From an uncultured Bifidobacterium sp. (GTDB lineage Bacteria > Actinomycetota > Actinomycetes > Actinomycetales > Bifidobacteriaceae): a stretch of 37,176 nt of DNA. A model generated the notes under the pieces. The model was not told the origin of the DNA. It was given only the letters and a program-made list of their open reading frames with translations, and ran no database searches. A program made the position numbers and the translations under genes. Positions 16,131-27,239 of the stretch are shown here, one piece after another. The stretch is from NCBI RefSeq assembly GCF_945269915.1, contig NZ_CALYOY010000023.1, positions 1-37,176 of the forward strand. The letters are read 5' to 3'. Every line of letters starts with the position of its first letter. Within the stretch, counting starts at the first letter, position 1.

Positions 16131-16880
16131 ATGGAAAAGTTGGGAATGCTCTACCAAGGCAAGGCCAAGAAGCTCTACGAAACAGATGATCCAGACCTGC
16201 TCTGGGTCGAATACACCGACCAGGCAACGGCCGGCAACGGGGCCAAGAAGGAAAACATCGCAGGCAAGGCCCATCTCAACAACCAGATCACCTCGGTGAT
16301 CTTCAACCTGCTCGGGCGACGCGGGATTCCCAGCCACTTCATCCGTCGGATCTCAGATACCGAACAGCTCAACCGCCGCATGGCCATGTTCCCCCTGGAG
16401 ATCGTCATGAGGAACAAGGCGGCCGGCTCCTTCGCCCAGCGGTACGGGGTCGAGGAGGGGACCGTCCTCAAGCAGCCCGTCCTGGAGTTCTTCTACAAGT
16501 CGGACGCCCTGAACGACCCCTTCATCAACCGCGATGACATCCTGGCCCTGGGTCTGGCCTCCGAACAGGACCTGGACGTCATCGCCGCCAAAACCCGTGA
16601 GATCAACCAGGCCCTGATCGCCATCTTCAAGGCCATCGACGTGGAACTGGTGGACTTCAAAATCGAAATGGGGCGGTCCTCGCAGGGGATCATCCTCCTG
16701 GCCGATGAGATCACCCCCGATACCTGCCGCCTCTGGTCGACCAGGAACCAGGACCAGGGCATCACCCACCTGGACAAGGACATCTTCCGCAGGGACCTGG
16801 GAAGCATCATCCCCGCCTATCAGACCATTCTGGACGGTCTGGCCAGGCTGGACCAGGCGGAAGCACCCAAACAGGTTTGA
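16131..16880 (+). CDS. purC: SAICAR synthetase
   Basis: Phosphoribosylaminoimidazole-succinocarboxamide synthase (249 residues): joins aspartate to CAIR with ATP to give SAICAR. Typical motifs are [11 protein letters not shown] at the N-terminus, [14 protein letters not shown] near residue 30-45, [19 protein letters not shown] near 85-103, [10 protein letters not shown] near 175 and [13 protein letters not shown] near 190. The ribosome site AGGAAGG precedes the ATG. Length is standard for the short bacterial type. Its substrate CAIR comes from the PurK and PurE enzymes encoded about 17 kb away in this window. Confidence 0.96.
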   Translation: MEKLGMLYQGKAKKLYETDDPDLLWVEYTDQATAGNGAKKENIAGKAHLNNQITSVIFNLLGRRGIPSHFIRRISDTEQLNRRMAMFPLEIVMRNKAAGSFAQRYGVEEGTVLKQPVLEFFYKSDALNDPFINRDDILALGLASEQDLDVIAAKTREINQALIAIFKAIDVELVDFKIEMGRSSQGIILLADEITPDTCRLWSTRNQDQGITHLDKDIFRRDLGSIIPAYQTILDGLARLDQAEAPKQV

Positions 16881-16910
16881 GACCACCCAGGGGATCCGGT
16901 ACGGGAAAAG

Positions 16911-16919
16911 CCCCCCCCC
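16911..16919 (+). repeat. Nine-cytosine homopolymer upstream of purL
   Basis: An uninterrupted run of nine C lies in the 113-base purC-purL gap, about 75 bases before the purL start. It is outside any reading frame. Such runs slip during replication and are also common sites of sequencing error. Confidence 0.8.
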
Positions 16920-16993
16920 GGAACCTCTCAAGGCCATTTCCTCACCCATCTTCTTTCTGACTACCTATCACCGCACTCAGAGAGGTGCCTTCC

Positions 16994-19900
16994 TTGGTCT
17001 TCCGTGTCTATACAGAAAAACAACCCGGCTTCGACGTGGAGTCCCGCCAACTGACCGAACAGATCCATACCGTCCTGGGCATACCCCAACTCCAGTCCGT
17101 CCGTCTCATCAACCGGTACGACCTGGAAGGGATCAGTCCGGAGCTATTCGAGGAGAGTCTGCCCACGGTGTTCAGCCAACCGCAGACCGACCGGGTCTCC
17201 AGAACCCTGGATCGGGCGCTGGCCGCAGAAGACCCTGAGGGGGTCGCCCATGGCGATTCTCCCAGGGTCTTCGCAGTTTCAGCCCTGCCGGGCCAGTTCG
17301 ACCAGCGGGCCGATTCGGCCGCCCAGTGCATCCAGCTGATCGGTCAGGGGCAAAGGCCCACCGTGGCCACGGCCGTCGTCTACGTCCTCCAGGGTGATCT
17401 CAGTGACGAACAGGTGGAGACCATCCAGGATTATGTCATCAATCCCGTCGAATCCCGCCTGACCGGTCTGGACAGGCCCCAGACCCTGCAGCTGGACCTG
17501 GGCCATCCGGGTGAGGTGCCGGTCCTTACGGGCTTCCGCGACATGGATGAGCAGGCCCTGCGCGACCTGATGGCCAGCCAGGACCTGGCCATGGACCTGG
17601 CCGACATCCGCTTCTGCCGGGACCACTACCGCCAGGAGGACAGGGACCCCACCCTGACGGAGCTCAAGGTGATTGACACCTACTGGTCCGACCATTGCCG
17701 CCACACCACCTTCGGCACCGAACTGACCAGGATCGACATCGATGACAGGGTGGTCCGGCAGGCCTTTGACCGGTATCTGGAGATCAGGAAGGACCTGGGT
17801 CGACAGGACCGCCGCCTCTGCCTGATGGACATGGGCACGATCGGTGCCCGCTACCTGAAGGATCAGGGAATCCTGCAGGACCTGGACGAGTCCGAGGAGG
17901 TCAACGCCTGCACGGTGCGCACCACCGTCGACGTGGACGGCCAGGACCAGGATTGGCTCTTCCTCTTCAAGAACGAAACCCACAACCACCCCACCGAGAT
18001 TGAGCCCTTCGGAGGGGCCGCCACCTGCATCGGCGGGGCCATCCGCGACCCCCTGTCCGGACGCAGCTACGTCTACCAGGCCATGAGGGTGACCGGGGCC
18101 GCCGACCCCAGGACCCCGCTCGAGCAGACCCTGCCGGGCAAGCTCCCCCAGCGCCGCATCGTCCAGTCGGCGGCCGAGGGGTATTCATCCTACGGAAACC
18201 AGATCGGCCTGGCCACCGGTCAGGTTCACGAACTCTATCATCCCGGTTACCAGGCCAAGAGGATGGAGGTCGGCGCGGTCGTGGCCGCCACTCCGGCAGA
18301 TCATGTTCTCCGCGAGGAACCCGCTCCTGGCGACCTGGTCATCCTGGTCGGCGGACGGACCGGCCGTGACGGGATAGGCGGGGCCACGGGGGCCTCCAAG
18401 TCGCAGAACGCCGAGAGTCTGGACCAGTGCGGGGCCGAGGTCCAGAAGGGCAATGCACCCGAGGAACGGAAACTGCAACGGCTCTTCCGCCGCAAGGATG
18501 CCTGCCGTCTCATCAAGCGCTGCAACGATTTCGGTGCAGGCGGCGTGGCCGTGGCCGTGGGCGAGCTGGCCGACGGCCTCAGGATCGACCTGGACCGGGT
18601 GCCCCTGAAGTACCAGGGGCTCAACGGAACGGAGATCGCCATCTCCGAAAGCCAGGAGCGCATGGCCGTGGCCGTGGACGCCCAGGATGCCGGGACCTTC
18701 ATCAGGTACGCCGGAGAGGAGAACCTGGAAGCCACCGTCATCGCCGAGGTGACCGAAGAACCCAGCCTGCGCATGACCTGGCGGTCCAAGACCATCGTCG
18801 ACATCCCCAGGGATTTCCTGGGTTCCAATGGCGCCCCCCATCAGGCCGGCGCCCATGTCGCCGCCGGCTCTGCCTACCGGACCCCCTGGGACCACCAGGG
18901 AACCCTGGAATCACGTTTCGAGGAGCTCCTGGCCGACATCAACGTCTGCTCCAACAAGGGCCTGGCCGAGCGCTTCGACTCGACCATCGGGGCCGCCACG
19001 GTCCTCATGCCCTTCGGCGGGGCCAGGCAGCTGACACCCGCCCAGGCCATGGTGGCCAAGCTGCCGGTGGACGGGGCCACCTCGACAGCCTCGGCCATGG
19101 CCTGGGGCTTCAACCCTTGCATCAGCCAGTGCAACCCCTACGCAGGGGCCTACCTGGCCGTTGTGGAGAGCCTGGCCAGGCTGGTGGCGACCGGTTTCAG
19201 CCGCTCTCGGGCCTACCTGAGTCTCCAGGAGTACTACCCCAAACCAGGGCAGGACCCGGACCGTTGGGGTCTGCCGGTGGCCGGTGTCCTGGGTGCCCTC
19301 CAGGCCCAGCTGGACCTGGGGGTAGGGGCCATCGGAGGCAAGGACTCCATGTCCGGCAGCTTCGAGGACCTGGACGTTCCCCCCACCCTGATCAGCTTCG
19401 CGGTCAGCCTGGGCAAGGCACAATCGGCCGTCTCGCCGGAATTCAAGCGGGCCGGCGACCCGGTCTACCTCCTGACCCCCGACCTGTCCGGGAATGGGCC
19501 CCTACCCCGAGCCCAGGGTCTCAGGGACGTCATGGACCTGGTTGAGGACCTGACAGGCAAAGGTCTGGTCCGAGCGGCGGCCACGCCCGGATATGGGGGC
19601 CTGGCCCAGTCCCTCTTCGAAATGTGCCTGGGCAACCGGCTGGGAGTGAAGTTGGACTCCTCCATGGATTCGGACTCCCTCTTCCGCCCGTCATATGGCA
19701 GCTTCATCCTGGAAATGGGCCGGGATACCCCGGTACCCGAATGCCCTGCGGGAGCCACCCTGATCAGGCTGGGAACGGTTGAGGAACGCTACCACCTGGT
19801 CAGCGGCCAGGAGGACCTGGATCTGGAACACCTGGAGGAGGTCTGGTCCCAGGGTCTGGAGGAGATCTTCCCCTATCGGGGCAAGGGAGAGAGTCTTGAA

Positions 19901-20842
19901 GTCATCGGTCAGGCCGACCGGCAAGAGGATGCCGACCAGACCACGACCGGCAGGCTGACAGCAGATGTCGACCAGGGGAACGCCCCCGACCGGACTGGAG
20001 CCAGGCCGGCATCAACCGGTCCGGTCCCGGGCAGCCCGGCCAGGCCCCGGGTCGTCATCCCGGTCTTCCCCGGCACCAACTGCGAGTATGACTCCCAGCG
20101 GGCCTTCCAGGAGGCCGGGGCCCAGGTGGAGACCCTGGTCATCAGGAACCTGACCCCGCAGGACGTGGCCGAAAGCAGCCGTGCCCTGGCCGAAGCCATC
20201 AAGTCCAGCCAGATCGTCATGCTCCCCGGCGGTTTCTCGGGTGGAGACGAGCCGGACGGATCGGCCAAGTTCATCGCATCCTTCCTCCGTTCCGACCGGG
20301 TGGCGGATGCGGTCCGAGACCTCCTGAAGAACAGGGACGGCCTCATGCTGGGCATCTGCAACGGATTCCAGGCCCTGATCAAGCTGGGGCTTGTTCCCTA
20401 CGGCGACATCGTGTCCACGGAGCCCACCGCCCCCACCCTGACCTACAACACCATCGGCCGTCATCAAAGCAGGCTGGTCCGCACACGGATCAGCTCCAAC
20501 CGCTCCCCCTGGCTCTCCGCCTGCCATGTGGGAGACATCCACACCATGGCCATCAGCCACGGCGAGGGGCGGTTCGTCGCCGATCAGGCCGCCCTGCAGA
20601 CCCTGGTCGAACAGGACCAGGTGGCGGCCCAGTACGTGGATGCCGAGGGCCGGCCTTCGATGGACCTGGACGTCAACCCCAACGGGTCCTCCCTGGCCAT
20701 CGAGGCCATCACCAGCCCCGACGGGAGGGTCCTGGGCAAGATGGGCCATACGGAACGCAGCGGCCCCGACCTCTACCTGAACATTCCCGACAGGTCCTTC
20801 CAGCCGCTCTTCCGTTCGGGGGTGACCTACTTTGCCGACTAG
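16994..20842 (+). CDS. purL: Phosphoribosylformylglycinamidine synthase, single-chain form
   Basis: Makes FGAM from FGAR, glutamine and ATP in one large polypeptide of about 1282 residues that fuses the PurS-like, PurL and PurQ parts. The N-terminal PurS-like region comes first, then the FGAM core with [12 protein letters not shown] near 225, [17 protein letters not shown] near 325, the second half with [10 protein letters not shown] near 780, a low-complexity linker at about 972-1015, and the class I glutaminase with FPGTNCEYD, nucleophile C1122 in LGICNGFQ and a catalytic His in HGEGRF. The TTG at 16994 is preferred: AGAGG is eight bases upstream and the protein then begins with [12 protein letters not shown] after the initiator. 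A GTG at 16985 is the alternative. No ATG start exists in frame nearby. Confidence 0.94.
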   Translation: MVFRVYTEKQPGFDVESRQLTEQIHTVLGIPQLQSVRLINRYDLEGISPELFEESLPTVFSQPQTDRVSRTLDRALAAEDPEGVAHGDSPRVFAVSALPGQFDQRADSAAQCIQLIGQGQRPTVATAVVYVLQGDLSDEQVETIQDYVINPVESRLTGLDRPQTLQLDLGHPGEVPVLTGFRDMDEQALRDLMASQDLAMDLADIRFCRDHYRQEDRDPTLTELKVIDTYWSDHCRHTTFGTELTRIDIDDRVVRQAFDRYLEIRKDLGRQDRRLCLMDMGTIGARYLKDQGILQDLDESEEVNACTVRTTVDVDGQDQDWLFLFKNETHNHPTEIEPFGGAATCIGGAIRDPLSGRSYVYQAMRVTGAADPRTPLEQTLPGKLPQRRIVQSAAEGYSSYGNQIGLATGQVHELYHPGYQAKRMEVGAVVAATPADHVLREEPAPGDLVILVGGRTGRDGIGGATGASKSQNAESLDQCGAEVQKGNAPEERKLQRLFRRKDACRLIKRCNDFGAGGVAVAVGELADGLRIDLDRVPLKYQGLNGTEIAISESQERMAVAVDAQDAGTFIRYAGEENLEATVIAEVTEEPSLRMTWRSKTIVDIPRDFLGSNGAPHQAGAHVAAGSAYRTPWDHQGTLESRFEELLADINVCSNKGLAERFDSTIGAATVLMPFGGARQLTPAQAMVAKLPVDGATSTASAMAWGFNPCISQCNPYAGAYLAVVESLARLVATGFSRSRAYLSLQEYYPKPGQDPDRWGLPVAGVLGALQAQLDLGVGAIGGKDSMSGSFEDLDVPPTLISFAVSLGKAQSAVSPEFKRAGDPVYLLTPDLSGNGPLPRAQGLRDVMDLVEDLTGKGLVRAAATPGYGGLAQSLFEMCLGNRLGVKLDSSMDSDSLFRPSYGSFILEMGRDTPVPECPAGATLIRLGTVEERYHLVSGQEDLDLEHLEEVWSQGLEEIFPYRGKGESLEVIGQADRQEDADQTTTGRLTADVDQGNAPDRTGARPASTGPVPGSPARPRVVIPVFPGTNCEYDSQRAFQEAGAQVETLVIRNLTPQDVAESSRALAEAIKSSQIVMLPGGFSGGDEPDGSAKFIASFLRSDRVADAVRDLLKNRDGLMLGICNGFQALIKLGLVPYGDIVSTEPTAPTLTYNTIGRHQSRLVRTRISSNRSPWLSACHVGDIHTMAISHGEGRFVADQAALQTLVEQDQVAAQYVDAEGRPSMDLDVNPNGSSLAIEAITSPDGRVLGKMGHTERSGPDLYLNIPDRSFQPLFRSGVTYFAD

Positions 20843-20895
20843 CACTTCAACGGCAGCCGTTGCAACCATGTCCAATCCTGAAAGGGATGCAAGCC

Positions 20896-22467
20896 ATGTC
20901 ATTGGAGCTTGAAAACATCCACGAGGAATGCGGGATCTTCGGTGTCTGGGGCCACCCGGACGCGGCCAGGCTGACCTACTTCGGCCTGCATGCCCTCCAG
21001 CACCGGGGTCAGGAGGGGGCGGGCATCGTCTCCAACGACCAGGGCCACCTGATAGGGCGGCGGGGACTGGGCCTCCTGACCCGGGTCTTCCCCGACGAGG
21101 CCAGCATCTCGGAGCTGACCGGGAACAGGGCCATCGGCCATGTACGCTATGCCACCGCCGGGTCCGCCTCCATCGACAACATCCAGCCCTTCGTCTTCCG
21201 TTTCAGGGATGGTGACCTGGCCCTGGCCCACAACGGGAACCTGACCAACTGCCAGAGCCTCAAGACCCGACTGGAGGAGGAGGGGGCCATCTTCCGATCC
21301 AACTCCGACACCGAGGTGCTCATGCACCTGATCCGCCGGTCCCGGCACAAGGACTTCATGGCGGCCCTGAAAGAGGCACTGACCCAGGTGCACGGCGGCT
21401 TCGCCTACCTCCTGATGACCGAGGATGCCATGATCGGTGCCCTGGACCCCAACGGGTTCCGCCCCCTCTCCCTGGGTCAGCTGAGCAACGGGGCCTACGT
21501 CCTGGCCTCCGAAACCTGCGCCCTGGACGTGGTCGGGGCCAGGCTGATCCGCGATATCCGCCCGGGGGAGATCGTCCGTGTGGACGACTCAGGCTACGGG
21601 ATCGAGTCCTACACCGACCACACCCAGCTGGCCATCTGCTCCATGGAGTTCATCTACTTCGCCAGGCCCGACTCCAACATCTACGGGGTCAACGTCCACT
21701 CGGCCAGGAAGCGGATGGGGGCCAGGCTGGCCCAGGAGTCCCCGGTCGACGCCGATATGGTCATCGGGGTGCCCAACTCATCCCTCTCCGCGGCCTCCGG
21801 GTACGCCGAGGCCTCGGGACTGCCCAACGAGATGGGTCTGATCAAGAACCAGTACGTGGCCCGGACCTTCATCCAGCCCAGCCAGGAACTGCGCGAACAG
21901 GGCGTGCGGATGAAACTGGCCGCCGTCCGGGGCGTCGTGGCCGGCAAGCGGGTCATCGTCATCGACGACTCCATCGTCCGGGGAACCACATCCCACCGAA
22001 TCGTCCAGCTCCTGCGCGAGGCCGGGGCCAGCGAGGTCCACATGCGGATCGCCTCCCCTCCCCTGCGCTACCCCTGCTATTACGGAATCGACATCCAGCG
22101 CACCTCGGAACTGATCGCCGCCAAGAAGTCGATCGACGAGATCAGGGACTACATCGGCGCGGACTCCCTGGCCTACCTGAGCCTGGACGGGCTGGTGGAC
22201 TCCATAGGCCTTCACGAGGATGGCCCCTACCAGGGCCTTTGCGTGGCCTACTTCAACGGGGACTATCCGACCGACCTGGATGACTACGAGGAATCCTTCC
22301 TGGCCTCCCTGACCGAACAGGACAAGGAGGGCCTGTCCAGGACCAAGGGGTCCTACGGGCTGACCATGCCGGCAGAGAGGAAGGACCACCGGGCCGCAAA
22401 CCACACTTCCACGTCCATGAGTCCTTCCGGAAAGACAGGAGAGCAGAACCATGCCAGGAGCATATGA
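20896..22467 (+). CDS. purF: Amidophosphoribosyltransferase
   Basis: First committed purine enzyme: PRPP plus glutamine to phosphoribosylamine. With the start at 20896 the protein has an 11-residue propeptide ending HEE and then C12 in CGIFGVWG, the N-terminal nucleophile expected after maturation. Glutaminase motifs follow: [31 protein letters not shown]. The PRPP-binding loop is [14 protein letters not shown]. Two of the Fe-S cysteines of the B. subtilis type are kept (in AICSMEF and YPCYYGID), but the C-terminal CxxC position reads QGLC, leaving one of that pair. An in-frame ATG at 20887 is possible. The last 17 bases overlap purM. The C-terminal 40 residues are a polar, poorly conserved tail. 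Confidence 0.95.
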   Translation: MSLELENIHEECGIFGVWGHPDAARLTYFGLHALQHRGQEGAGIVSNDQGHLIGRRGLGLLTRVFPDEASISELTGNRAIGHVRYATAGSASIDNIQPFVFRFRDGDLALAHNGNLTNCQSLKTRLEEEGAIFRSNSDTEVLMHLIRRSRHKDFMAALKEALTQVHGGFAYLLMTEDAMIGALDPNGFRPLSLGQLSNGAYVLASETCALDVVGARLIRDIRPGEIVRVDDSGYGIESYTDHTQLAICSMEFIYFARPDSNIYGVNVHSARKRMGARLAQESPVDADMVIGVPNSSLSAASGYAEASGLPNEMGLIKNQYVARTFIQPSQELREQGVRMKLAAVRGVVAGKRVIVIDDSIVRGTTSHRIVQLLREAGASEVHMRIASPPLRYPCYYGIDIQRTSELIAAKKSIDEIRDYIGADSLAYLSLDGLVDSIGLHEDGPYQGLCVAYFNGDYPTDLDDYEESFLASLTEQDKEGLSRTKGSYGLTMPAERKDHRAANHTSTSMSPSGKTGEQNHARSI

Positions 22468-23491
22468 GCAGGCGGGCGTCAAGGTCGAGGCGGGCTATGA
22501 GCTGATCGAGCGGATCAAGTCCCATACCGCCAGGACGGCCAGGCCAGGTGCAGGCCAGATCGGCGGATTCGGCGGCCTCTTCGACCTCTCCTCCCTGGGA
22601 TACCACCAGCCGGTCCTGGTCTCGGGCACCGACGGGGTGGGTACCAAGCTCATGGTGGCCAAGGCCGCCGGGAGGCATGACACCATCGGCATCGACTGCG
22701 TGGCCATGTGCGTCAACGACATCATCGCCCAGGGTGCCGAGCCCCTCTTCTTTCTGGACTACATCGCCTGCGGCCGCAACGACCCGGCCCTCCTGGAAGA
22801 GGTGGTCAAGGGGGTGGCCGACGGGTGCGTCCAGGCCGGGGCGGCCCTGGTCGGGGGCGAAACTGCCGAGATGCCCGACATGTACCAGACCGACGAGTAC
22901 GACCTGGCCGGATTCACGGTCGGCGTGGTCGAAAAGGAGAGGATCATCGACGGGAGCGCCATCCGGCCCGGGGACCTCCTGGTGGGTCTGCCCTCCTCCG
23001 GGGTCCACTCGAACGGATTCTCCCTGATCCGCAAGGCCCTCTTCGACCAGGGTGGACTGAGCCTGGATGTCCGTCCTGACGGACTGGGCGGCCTGACCCT
23101 GTCCCAGGAGCTCCTCAAACCCACACGGATCTACGTATCGGCCCTGAAGCCGCTCTTCGACCGGGGTCTCCTGCATGGCGTCGCCCACATCACCGGAGGC
23201 GGATTCGTGGAGAAGGTCCCCCGGATCATGCCCCAGGGTACAGCGGCCGAGTTCAACATCGACTCCTGGAAGGTGCCGCCCATCTTCGACCTGATCGAAC
23301 GGTGCGGCCAGGTGGACCACATGGAGATGTACAACATCTTCAACATGGGGGTGGGCATGGTCCTGGTGGTCGACCCGGCCAGGCTGGATGCCGTCAAGTC
23401 CGTGCTGGACCAGGAGCATGAGGCCTTCCATCTGGTCGGACGGGTGGTCGAGGACCGGGGCGAACGGGTCATCCTGACCCGGGGCGACTGA
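22451..23491 (+). CDS. purM: Phosphoribosylformylglycinamidine cyclo-ligase (AIR synthetase)
   Basis: Converts FGAM to AIR with ATP; 346 residues, standard length. Family motifs: [19 protein letters not shown] at the N-terminus, [19 protein letters not shown] near 57, [19 protein letters not shown] near 90-108, [11 protein letters not shown] near 138, [16 protein letters not shown] near 178 and [13 protein letters not shown] near 240. The start lies inside the purF end (17-base overlap) with AGGAGA eight bases upstream, so its translation is probably coupled to purF. Confidence 0.96.
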   Translation: MPGAYEQAGVKVEAGYELIERIKSHTARTARPGAGQIGGFGGLFDLSSLGYHQPVLVSGTDGVGTKLMVAKAAGRHDTIGIDCVAMCVNDIIAQGAEPLFFLDYIACGRNDPALLEEVVKGVADGCVQAGAALVGGETAEMPDMYQTDEYDLAGFTVGVVEKERIIDGSAIRPGDLLVGLPSSGVHSNGFSLIRKALFDQGGLSLDVRPDGLGGLTLSQELLKPTRIYVSALKPLFDRGLLHGVAHITGGGFVEKVPRIMPQGTAAEFNIDSWKVPPIFDLIERCGQVDHMEMYNIFNMGVGMVLVVDPARLDAVKSVLDQEHEAFHLVGRVVEDRGERVILTRGD

Positions 23492-23518
23492 AGCAGCAAG
23501 CTTGAAAAGGAGACGAAG

Positions 23519-24793
23519 ATGTCGGATAGGATTCTGGTCATCGGTTCCGGAGCCAGGGAGCACACCATCGGTGCCACCCTCCTGGCCGGGCGGAGCGTGG
23601 ACGAGGTCTTCTGCGCCCCGGGCAATCCGGGCATGGTCCTGGACGGTATCCGCCTGGCCGATCTGAACCCGGCCGACCCGGCCGCAGTGGTGGATTTTGT
23701 CCATCAAAACACCATTGATTGGGTCTTTGTCGGCCCAGAGCAGCCCCTGATCGACGGCCTGGTCGACCAATTGACCGCGGCCGGCATCCCCGCCTTCGGC
23801 CCCACCAAGGCCGCCGCACGGATCGAGGGCTCCAAGGACTTCGCCAAAGCCCTGATGAGGCGGCATGGGATTCCAACGGCCGCCTATGCCACCTTCGACA
23901 ACCTGGAATCGGCCCGGCAGCATGTGCGGGCGCACGGGGCACCCATCGTCATCAAGGCCGACGGCCTGGCTGCCGGCAAGGGGGTGACCGTGGCCCTGAG
24001 TCTGGACCAGGCCCTGGAGGCCCTGGAACAGATCTTCGTCGACAGACGCTTCGGCCAGGCCGGGGCCAGGGTGGTCATCGAGGAGTACATGAGCGGCCAG
24101 GAATGCTCCCTGATGTGCTTCGTCAGTGGCGACCGGGTCTGGCCCATGCCCCTGGCCCAGGACCATAAACCCGCCTATGACGGCGACAAGGGCCCCAACA
24201 CGGGGGGCATGGGCGCCTACAGCCCCCTCCCCCAATTCGGACCGGATCTGGCCGCCACAGCCCTGGAGACCATCGTCAGACCCACGGTCAGGGCCATGGT
24301 CGAGGAGGGCACGCCCTTCACCGGCATCCTCTATGCGGGGCTCATGGTCACCGACCAGGGCCCCAAGGTGGTCGAGTTCAACGCCAGGATGGGAGACCCG
24401 GAGACCGAGGTGGTCCTCCCCCTCCTGACCAGCGACCTGGCCGCAGGCATCAGGACCCTGATGGATGGAGGGGAGCCGAACTTCACCTGGCGTCAGGACC
24501 GGAGCGAGATCTGCGTGGTCCTGGCGGCCGACGGCTACCCCGGTTACCCGGAGAAGGGTGCCAGGGTCCCCCTGATTGGGCCCGGAAAGGACCTCCAGGC
24601 CTACTATGCCGGGGTGGCTGGCTCCGTTCAGGACGGACTCACCGCATCCTCGGGTCGAACCGCCGTGGTCCGGGCCGGTGCCCCCGATCTCCGGATGGCC
24701 CAGGAGAGGATCTACACCCTCCTGGACGGTCTGGACACCACCGGGCTCTTCTACCGTCACGACATCGGGCACAAGGCTCTGGAAACCACCTGA
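23519..24793 (+). CDS. purD: Phosphoribosylamine-glycine ligase (GAR synthetase)
   Basis: ATP-grasp ligase (424 residues) joining glycine to phosphoribosylamine, giving the substrate of PurT. Motifs: ILVIGSGAREHTIG at the N-terminus, FCAPGNPGM near 35, VGPEQPLIDGL near 75, GSKDFAKALMRRHGIPT near 105, KADGLAAGKGV near 142, QDHKPAYDGDKGPNTGGMG near 215 and VEFNARMGDPE near 285. A strong ribosome site AAAAGGAG is six bases before the ATG. It is the last gene of the plus-strand purine run, 27 bases after purM, and is followed by a bidirectional terminator. Confidence 0.96.
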   Translation: MSDRILVIGSGAREHTIGATLLAGRSVDEVFCAPGNPGMVLDGIRLADLNPADPAAVVDFVHQNTIDWVFVGPEQPLIDGLVDQLTAAGIPAFGPTKAAARIEGSKDFAKALMRRHGIPTAAYATFDNLESARQHVRAHGAPIVIKADGLAAGKGVTVALSLDQALEALEQIFVDRRFGQAGARVVIEEYMSGQECSLMCFVSGDRVWPMPLAQDHKPAYDGDKGPNTGGMGAYSPLPQFGPDLAATALETIVRPTVRAMVEEGTPFTGILYAGLMVTDQGPKVVEFNARMGDPETEVVLPLLTSDLAAGIRTLMDGGEPNFTWRQDRSEICVVLAADGYPGYPEKGARVPLIGPGKDLQAYYAGVAGSVQDGLTASSGRTAVVRAGAPDLRMAQERIYTLLDGLDTTGLFYRHDIGHKALETT

Positions 24794-24815
24794 GCCTGAT
24801 CTCCCTGAACGCGGC

Positions 24816-24850
24816 AGGAGCCGCCTGCCCCCATCGGATCGGCGGCTCCT
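24816..24850. terminator. Bidirectional terminator between purD and the LtaS-like gene
   Basis: A perfect 10-bp inverted repeat, AGGAGCCGCC (24816-24825) and GGCGGCTCCT (24841-24850), with a 15-base loop sits between two convergent genes. The T tracts are short, but the position and perfect stem make termination for both strands likely. Confidence 0.65.
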
Positions 24851-24874
24851 CCTGAAGCGTGCAGGAGGAGAATC

Positions 24875-27085
24875 CTACTGGCCGGATGAGGATTTCTTCC
24901 CCTCCCGGTCTTCGTGCCCATCCAGTCCCGGCTTGGTGGCCTGGGCCGCGGCATCACGCCTGGCCGCTTTCTCCTGCCTGGCCTTGGCGGCCCTGGCGTC
25001 GGACTTCCGGGTGGGCGTGGACATGAAGCCAGTCTTCTTGAGGTACTGCTTGCCGGCGACGATGTCATACTGGATCAACCGGTAGTCCTCCATGAGCTGT
25101 CTGGTCTTCTTGTCGAATTTCCTGGCATCCATGGGCCTGCCATCGGCATCCAGGTAGTTGGTCTGGCCCTCGGGTATCCTGTCCCAACCCTGTATCTGAT
25201 TGGCCACAGGGGGCTCCAGGGCGGAGATCCGCTCGTGCAGACGCGTCAGGAAGGCCGTATAGGGCGAAACCTTGGTGTCCATGTGCTCGGCCGCCTGGGC
25301 CTGGAAGAAGTTGGGCGATGTGTAGCGGCTGTTGGGGTTCTGCCGACCGGCGGAGGTCGATGCCGCATTGGACCAGATGAAGTAGTCGGTCAGGTGAAGG
25401 GCCAGGGAATTCTTCTTATCCCAGCTTGCCGTACCGTAGATTCCGGGCAGGTGATCCCCGTAGAAGACCACGGTCACCGGTTTCCTCTGCTGTTCCAGGG
25501 AGTCCAGGAAGTCCTTGGTGGCCTGGTCGGTCAGGCTGACCCCCTTGGCATAGGTCCTGATCGAATCCATCTCGTCCTCACCCAGGGGCCGGTCGGGATC
25601 GGAGGTGGCCACCGTGAACTGGTTATTGTCGTACCAGTCGGTGTAAGGCATGTGGTTCTGCATGGTGATGATCTCGATGAACTGGTTGCCCTGATCATCA
25701 CCCATCTTCTCCAGGGCACTTTCATAGGAGGCCTTGTCCGAGGCATACTGGCTCCGGTCGATCCTCTCCTGATGGGTGATGTAGTCAGGCCCTGTCAGGG
25801 AGTAGAAGTGGGAGAAGCCGAACTTCTTGTAATTGTCGGCCCGGGAGTACATGGAGGACTCGTAGGGGTGGAAGGCCTGGGACTGGGAGGGCTTGGGCCA
25901 GGCGCGGTTGACGGTCGGAATCCACTGCAGGTGGGGGATCACCTGCTGGTAGGGCGAGGTCAGCGAGGGATCGAAGTTGGCCATGCTCAGGCCGGTCATG
26001 GCCTGGAACTCCAGGTTGGCCGTACCCCCGCCATACCCCGAGGAGAGCATGAGACCGCTGGTGGTCTCCTCCTTGATCTGCCGGATGTTGGGCATGGGAT
26101 CCTCGTTCAGGCGGACACCGGGCACCCTGGTCGGGTCAGAGTAGGACTCGGAAAGAATGTAGACCAGGGTGGACTCGTCGGTGTAGGCCGACCTGTCCCG
26201 GTTGATCTTCTCCGCCTCCGACCCGTAACGTTTGGCCAGGGACTTCATGGTGGCCTGGCTGTAGCCGGCCGGCATCTCCATGACCTTGGGCTTGAGCTGC
26301 CGGGAGAAGGAGACGAAGACCCCGTTGCGTTGGGCGTCATAGACCGAATCCCACATGGAGGGCATGTCACCCATCCACTGGGAGACATGGTAGGCGGGGC
26401 TGCCATAGGTGCCGACCGTCGACATGAAGACGGCCACCACCAGGGCGGGAACCAGAACACCGACCAGCCGGATCGAGGCCCCCAGGGGCTTGTTGCCTGT
26501 GCGGACCCAACGGCCACGTTTGGAGTCCATCCGGGTCAGCAGCCAGCAGACCAGAACCAGCAGGACCAGGGCCACCAGACCGAACAGGATCATGGTCAGG
26601 GCCCCGGAGGGAATGAAGGAGACCAGGCTGCCCGCATCGGCTTGAAGGAAGTTCAGGTCTGAGGGAAGCACGGTCTCGTATCTGGATTGCACCTTGAACC
26701 GCTCGATGATCGCAATGACGGTGACCGCGGCCAGCATGAGACCGGAGGAGATCCAGAACCGGTTGGTCATGAAGATCATGGCGGCGTAGACCAGGCCGAT
26801 GGCCAGCATGTTGAGGATAAGAACGAAGCGTTGGGCGGTCCACATGGCCGAGATGAACCCCCAGAACCCGATCAGGGGGTTGGAGAGCTCCACCCGGGAA
26901 CTGGCCAGGGAGACCCCCCATTGCAGGATGCCCACCAAAACGAAATCCATGCAGATGAAAATCAGTGCGTAGACCCACCACTTCGGTGAGAAGCGGTCCT
27001 TCAAGCCCCCCAACCTCGAATGTGTACGCTCCTGCCCGGTCCGAGACCCTTGGGCGGACTCAGGACCGGCATCTGTTTCACTCAC
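24875..27085 (-). CDS. LtaS-like phosphoglycerol transferase (sulfatase superfamily)
   Basis: Membrane protein of 736 residues with the layout of lipoteichoic acid synthases: a polar N-terminus, about five hydrophobic helices between residues 35 and 240, then a large extracytoplasmic sulfatase-fold domain. The catalytic threonine is probably T355 in GGGTANLEFQAMTG; other motifs are VYILSESYSDPTRVPG, ITMQNHMPYTDWYD and FYGDHLPGIYG, the last holding metal and catalytic His/Asp residues. The reaction would be transfer of phosphoglycerol from phosphatidylglycerol to a surface polymer or glycolipid. The C-terminal 45 residues are a Lys/Arg/Ala-rich tail. The start is GTG, with AGGAG five bases upstream. 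Polymer identity in this organism is unknown. Confidence 0.88.
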   Translation of the reverse strand: MSETDAGPESAQGSRTGQERTHSRLGGLKDRFSPKWWVYALIFICMDFVLVGILQWGVSLASSRVELSNPLIGFWGFISAMWTAQRFVLILNMLAIGLVYAAMIFMTNRFWISSGLMLAAVTVIAIIERFKVQSRYETVLPSDLNFLQADAGSLVSFIPSGALTMILFGLVALVLLVLVCWLLTRMDSKRGRWVRTGNKPLGASIRLVGVLVPALVVAVFMSTVGTYGSPAYHVSQWMGDMPSMWDSVYDAQRNGVFVSFSRQLKPKVMEMPAGYSQATMKSLAKRYGSEAEKINRDRSAYTDESTLVYILSESYSDPTRVPGVRLNEDPMPNIRQIKEETTSGLMLSSGYGGGTANLEFQAMTGLSMANFDPSLTSPYQQVIPHLQWIPTVNRAWPKPSQSQAFHPYESSMYSRADNYKKFGFSHFYSLTGPDYITHQERIDRSQYASDKASYESALEKMGDDQGNQFIEIITMQNHMPYTDWYDNNQFTVATSDPDRPLGEDEMDSIRTYAKGVSLTDQATKDFLDSLEQQRKPVTVVFYGDHLPGIYGTASWDKKNSLALHLTDYFIWSNAASTSAGRQNPNSRYTSPNFFQAQAAEHMDTKVSPYTAFLTRLHERISALEPPVANQIQGWDRIPEGQTNYLDADGRPMDARKFDKKTRQLMEDYRLIQYDIVAGKQYLKKTGFMSTPTRKSDARAAKARQEKAARRDAAAQATKPGLDGHEDREGKKSSSGQ

Positions 27086-27239
27086 GAAAACTCCTGACCT
27101 CAGATATACATTTCAAATTCTGCGAGATGGGGAAACCATCGAGAACACCATACCAGTGCAAGTCTTCACAGCCGACCAGACAATCCAGAGGCGAAAACCG
27201 GCATCACCCATTGCCGCCGACCGACCAGGACATGAGGGA

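Noticed and set aside
22253-24772. 839-codon minus-strand open frame opposite purM and purD
   Set aside because: A shadow of strongly conserved purine genes; the translation is low in hydrophobic core pattern and matches no family.
24914-26662. 582-codon plus-strand open frame opposite the LtaS-like gene
   Set aside because: Gly/Val/His-rich shadow; the minus-strand protein has helices and the sulfatase motifs.
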